Positions 61,201 through 64,000 of a stretch of 64,000 nt of DNA are shown here, piece after piece (the first letter of the stretch is position 1; every line of letters starts with the position of its first letter). Source of the stretch: Nymphaea colorata (Eukaryota; Streptophyta; Magnoliopsida; Nymphaeales; Nymphaeaceae); assembly GCF_008831285.2 (NCBI RefSeq), contig NC_045142.1, positions 17,795,354 through 17,859,353 of the forward strand, given 5' to 3'. Below the pieces are notes generated by a model that saw nothing but the letters and a program-made list of their open reading frames with translations, was not told the origin of the DNA and did not search any database. Position numbers and translations under genes: made by a program.

Positions 61201-61448
61201 CTTGAACTGTCATGCATGTCTTCTTTCTTGACAGTGTAGTTTGTCCTGTTCGCTTAGTTTTTTCTTCTTTTTTTTTCCCTCAAATGTCTGTTGCCTGTTG
61301 AATTGGCTGTCAGGCCTAAGCCACTTCCTTTTTAAACCGAGTTCCTTTTTTCTTCTCAATTTCATTTCAGCAATACTTTTGCATCTGCATCAGCAGACAA
61401 CATAAAGAAGTTTATGCTACCAAGAGGAGAATTTTTGCACAATATGCT
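49289..61448 (+). CDS. PRL1 (pleiotropic regulatory locus 1), WD40 protein; 5' 14 exons, C-terminus outside the window
   Basis: PRL1 is a nuclear WD40 subunit of the Prp19-type MOS4-associated complex, acting in splicing, immunity and sugar/hormone responses. Exons: 49289-49449, 49903-49927, 50423-50537, 50938-51010, 51129-51197, 51942-52026, 53926-54018, 59312-59375, 59496-59581, 59722-59823, 59931-60014, 60963-61023, 61101-61170, 61371-61448, about 388 codons of an expected 480-490. The N-terminus has [20 protein letters not shown]; exon 6 has [16 protein letters not shown] repeats include [33 protein letters not shown] with [29 protein letters not shown] with [20 protein letters not shown], and a fifth ending [17 protein letters not shown]. 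Exon 14 ends mid-codon at a GT donor, and the next exon is not seen before 64000. Intron 12 (61024-61100) uses a GC donor. Introns 6, 7 and 14 hold retroelement pieces. Confidence 0.94.
53071..53319 (-). mobile_element. Solo LTR of a Copia-type element (PRL1 intron 6)
   Basis: A 249-bp sequence beginning TGTAGAAACAGTAAAAGCG and ending CTTCAACA (TG...CA ends) is flanked by the 5-bp direct repeat TTGTG at 53066-53070 and 53320-53324. It is clearly related to the LTR at 57887-58125 but diverged from it. A lone LTR with its own target duplication is what remains after recombination between the two LTRs of a full element. Strand is given by analogy with the related copy. It is an old fossil that lies entirely in an intron. 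Confidence 0.8.
54198..55430 (+). mobile_element. Fossil LTR retroelement piece, probably Gypsy-type: LTR, primer site, gag start
   Basis: A sequence beginning TGTTAAAATTAG and ending GAGCGAACA (54198-54982) looks like an LTR of about 785 bp. It is followed by AGGTATCAGAGC (54983-54994), a primer-binding site complementary to initiator methionine tRNA. A gag-like region beginning [12 protein letters not shown] follows at about 55002, with a coiled-coil [19 protein letters not shown]. The element is broken: the rest of gag, pol and the second LTR are absent where it meets the Copia piece near 55430. Gypsy assignment rests on the gag style only. Age cannot be estimated without an LTR pair. Confidence 0.65.
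55431..58125 (-). mobile_element. Fossil Copia-type retroelement piece (PRL1 intron 7)
   Basis: In minus orientation it starts with an LTR at 57887-58125 (239 bp, TG...CA). The primer site TGGTATCAAAGC follows at 57875-57886, then a gag region (about 57000-57860). Next come a gag-pre-integrase domain (about 56560-56940; [20 protein letters not shown]) and an integrase core (about 55850-56470; [17 protein letters not shown] and FRSDNAREY). The element is broken in several places, and its reverse transcriptase, RNase H and second LTR are not present. It abuts the Gypsy-like piece on the left. Its LTR belongs to the same family as the solo LTR at 53071-53319, so the family has entered this gene at least twice. 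Confidence 0.8.
58126..59311. other. Remainder of PRL1 intron 7
   Basis: No gene. Just right of the Copia LTR, CTTTACTTACTA/TGTGTAATCATTCAATTAGAA-like phrases and TTACAGAATAGTTT are each repeated in tandem (58130-58235). The rest is AT-rich intron leading to the exon 8 acceptor. Confidence 0.6.
60480..60650. repeat. CTAGTC-rich dispersed repeat in PRL1 intron 11
   Basis: Dense TAGTCTACCTGG, GGACTAGTAC, GGCAACTAGTCATTGGCTAG words, like those at 8690-8890 and 62690-62830. Probably copies of one small element family; the ends are unresolved. Confidence 0.4.
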
Positions 61449-63613
61449 GTAAGTACTTCATGACTGGATTAACTGTTTGCATTTAACTGAAATAACTCCA
61501 TTGCATTCTGCTTCGTGAAACAGCAATAAATAGGTATATGAAAGAATGAAATACTGTATAGCTTCTCAATAAAATATGAAAAATAAGAAAAATGTTCCTT
61601 TTCTGGTTCATTGGGTGATTTGTTTTTTTCATAGTGGCCACAGGTAGTTATAGTTGGAAAAAGAAGTTAAACCATGTGTTTTTGCAGCTGACATTTCTTA
61701 TCACAAACGTGTAGTAGTATTTTGCAAGAATCAAATAGCTTTCGTTTGTAACTTTGTGCTCATTTAACCACTGCTCTTTCAGTTGTGCTTGTTCTGCTTT
61801 TGCAGCCATTGAAGTCTATTTGTCTCTCAATTTGGATTGCTTCCTTTCTGGAAAATTTCTAGTGAACCCAAACTGATGGGCATCTTTCTTGTTTACATGC
61901 ACAAGTTGGACATGCAAAAAGAAACTAAATAAACTTCATATGTTATTAATATACGTGACTGCAAACGAGAAATCTTGGTGTGATCATATCTTAGAAAAGT
62001 AGAACAACAGCAGAAGATAATGTAAATAGAAAACTATTAGATGAAATCATTAAACACGTTTAAATTGACTTTGTACTGTTATCCTTGGTAACCATGTCCA
62101 CTTTAGAAGAACCGTAGAAGTTCTTCAATCAAGCAAATAAAGATGCTTGATTTGTCAAATGCCTTAAGGCTTTCAAGAGTCACATGGTAGCCACTGTTCA
62201 TATTCTTTATAACCAAACAATCCTTACACAAAAAGGATAAATACAACATTATATAACATACAAGAGTTAAAAAGTATGAACGGTAATGCATATATGCACA
62301 TATATTAACAATGATCTAAAAATATTTATTTAAGTGTATGTAAGTATGATGTATATACATATTGTGGATAGAATATTACACAAAATATCATGCGGAGGAT
62401 TTCTGCGAGTGGCTCATGACAGTTGCTGTGAATAAAAATTATTTGTTCTCATTCAATGAGCACTTAATTTCAATGCTTTTGGAACAATGATAGCTTTCGT
62501 GTTTTTGGTTGTGCCTTGCAGGAACAATTGAAATGTTCCATAAGCCATTTTCATGTTTTTGCCATACTCCTCCAAGAATCAAGAGTCTTTTTCTGTTTTG
62601 GGAGATCATGAGCAATCCATCTCTTTAACAAGAACACTTTTCTTATAGAGTTAAAAGATGTCTTCCATCCTATGTTGTTGAGGCATTGCCTAGGCAATGC
62701 TTAGTCGCTACTCTACCTGCATCGTTTTAGTCCAAGCATTTGGGTGATGCAGTTGATATTGCATTTAGGCACATGCCTAGTATGGACTAGGCACGACTAG
62801 TCCAGCCTGCGCCTAGTCCATAGAAGTCCAAGAGTTTTTCAATGAGCTCTTAAAGACTATTTAATAAAGACTTTATTGGTACTGGAAACTGTTGTGGTGC
62901 ATGTTTTCCATATCAGGATTGGATCGTGTCCTTCTTTGACTAATTGTTGTGTTCTGATCTGTGCCTCTCTGCCTTGTTTCTGGTTAGTATATTCTGTTCC
63001 AGTCGACCTTCATAAATGATAAACCTCAACTTTCAGTTCTCTCTTTATATTTTTATTCAATGCAACAGTTTACAGTTTACTGATATTTTGTTTTTCACTC
63101 TATATTCTGTTTCAACTTTCAACCATAGTTACAAATAACGTTTCGGTGTTTTAAACGGAAGGTTTTTCTCGGGTGTAATACAACGAACTTAAAAAAACAA
63201 GAAAAATAAGGTAAACTTTTAAAAAATTTAAAAATCCTAAGAATTAGGAAAAAATAAAAGAAATGAGAAACTAATAATATGACGTTAAAAAAAAAGTATA
63301 TATTGTGACATCATAAATCTCATTTCATCTTAAAAAACAAAATCATAACAATAAAACAAAGACAACTGAAAGTAAGGCCTTGTCTGAATAGCTATGCACA
63401 ACATCATAATATTTATTCACCAAACATTGAATCACACGCCTATAAAGTATGAAATATTAACTATTATTAAGTTATAGTGTTATACCATATTAACCCCTTC
63501 TATAGATTAGAAACATTAAACTAAAAAATCAGTCTTCAGCAGAAGAGCTATGCACAAAATATGGATTCCACAAAAATAAAAAAAATCAGAATACACATAA
63601 TGCATTAACTTTT
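61449..63613. other. PRL1 intron 14 (incomplete), no exon found
   Basis: After the exon 14 donor no sequence matching the remaining PRL1 C-terminus (family words such as GSLWFWDWKSG or TCEADKTIKMWKED) was found. A GCCTAG/CTAGTC-rich repeat lies at about 62690-62830. The rest is AT-rich. Confidence 0.55.
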
Positions 63614-64000
63614 TGTTACGATCCGTAGAGGGATCGTGTGGGGGGTCCAGTTCGGACCCGTAATTACTTGTACTTAAGCTGGGATTTGCCCTAATTAAGC
63701 ATGCTTTTGGATTGCATTTCTCTCTCTTTCGTTTTCTCATCTCCACTTCTCGCTTTGCACACCCTTGTTAGCCGACGGCTAACAAATGGTATCAGAGCCA
63801 GGTATGGCCGCGCGTGCTGCCATCGACGTCCGACGATCAAGACGCACCTTCTTTCAACGCCGCCGCCTTGGCCGCAGTAGAAGCGCATCGCGCCTGGACG
63901 GAAGAAACGATCATCGAAGTGAACCGGCGGCTGCTGACCATGGAACATGCACAAGCCGAGGCTGAGGCTTGTCTTCACACCGCCATAGCAGCAGGTTTTT
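63614..64000 (+). mobile_element. Start of an LTR retroelement running off the window
   Basis: A short LTR candidate (63614-63784, about 171 bp) begins TGTTACGATCCG and ends GCTAACA. TGGTATCAGAGCC, a classic initiator-methionine-tRNA primer site, follows at 63787-63799. After it comes a GC-rich gag-like region with alanine/glutamate-rich content (VEAHRAWTEETIIEVNRRLL). Only the 5' end is in view, so family and whether it is whole cannot be judged. It lies in the last visible intron of PRL1, same strand as the gene. Confidence 0.65.

Noticed and set aside
62521-62560. Acceptor-like GTGCCTTGCAG followed by GAACAATTG, considered as PRL1 exon 15
   Set aside because: The following codons do not match the expected PRL1 continuation and no donor or frame supports an exon.

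Overview
This is a stretch of flowering-plant nuclear DNA: AT-rich, with long intergenic spacers and genes split by many spliceosomal introns. It holds plant-specific families (remorin, 3-ketoacyl-CoA synthase, PHR2, PRL1) and plant-type LTR retroelements with initiator-methionine-tRNA primer sites. The species cannot be fixed from the sequence alone.

Six host genes are supported. UTP14 (+, 5106-12937, 11 exons) encodes a U3 snoRNP component for 18S rRNA processing. A single-exon 3-ketoacyl-CoA synthase (-, 13681-15051) converges on it. A remorin-family gene (-, 17546-19587) follows, with long CT/GA microsatellites at its 5' side. PHR2 (+, 32490-35714, 4 exons) is a photolyase/cryptochrome-related protein; its first exon shows an apparent one-base frame change. 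A small HIG1-domain mitochondrial protein (+, 44761-46933, 3 exons) follows. Last is PRL1 (+, 49289 to beyond the window), a WD40 protein of the Prp19/MAC spliceosomal complex; 14 exons are visible and the C-terminal exons lie outside. The genes look like unrelated housekeeping and plant-lineage genes, and nothing suggests a cluster acting in one pathway.

The spacers are dominated by mobile DNA. The clearest element is a 3.8-kb non-autonomous hAT-type transposon (27473-31250) bounded by a perfect 8-bp target duplication. It carries a fragment of a RAD23 gene. Two shorter elements (3325-3647 and 22758-23210) also look hAT-like. The first has a perfect 8-bp duplication and sits inside a tandem array of about 270-bp units, which supplies the empty-site comparison. 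PRL1 introns hold old LTR-retroelement pieces: a solo LTR with 5-bp duplication in intron 6, and a Gypsy-like piece abutting a Copia piece in intron 7. A further LTR element begins in the last visible intron and runs off the window.

Two introns (HIG1 intron 2, PRL1 intron 12) appear to use GC rather than GT donors. No tRNA, rRNA or CRISPR-like feature was recognised. Exon borders were read by eye from splice signals, frame and remembered family sequence; no alignment was run.
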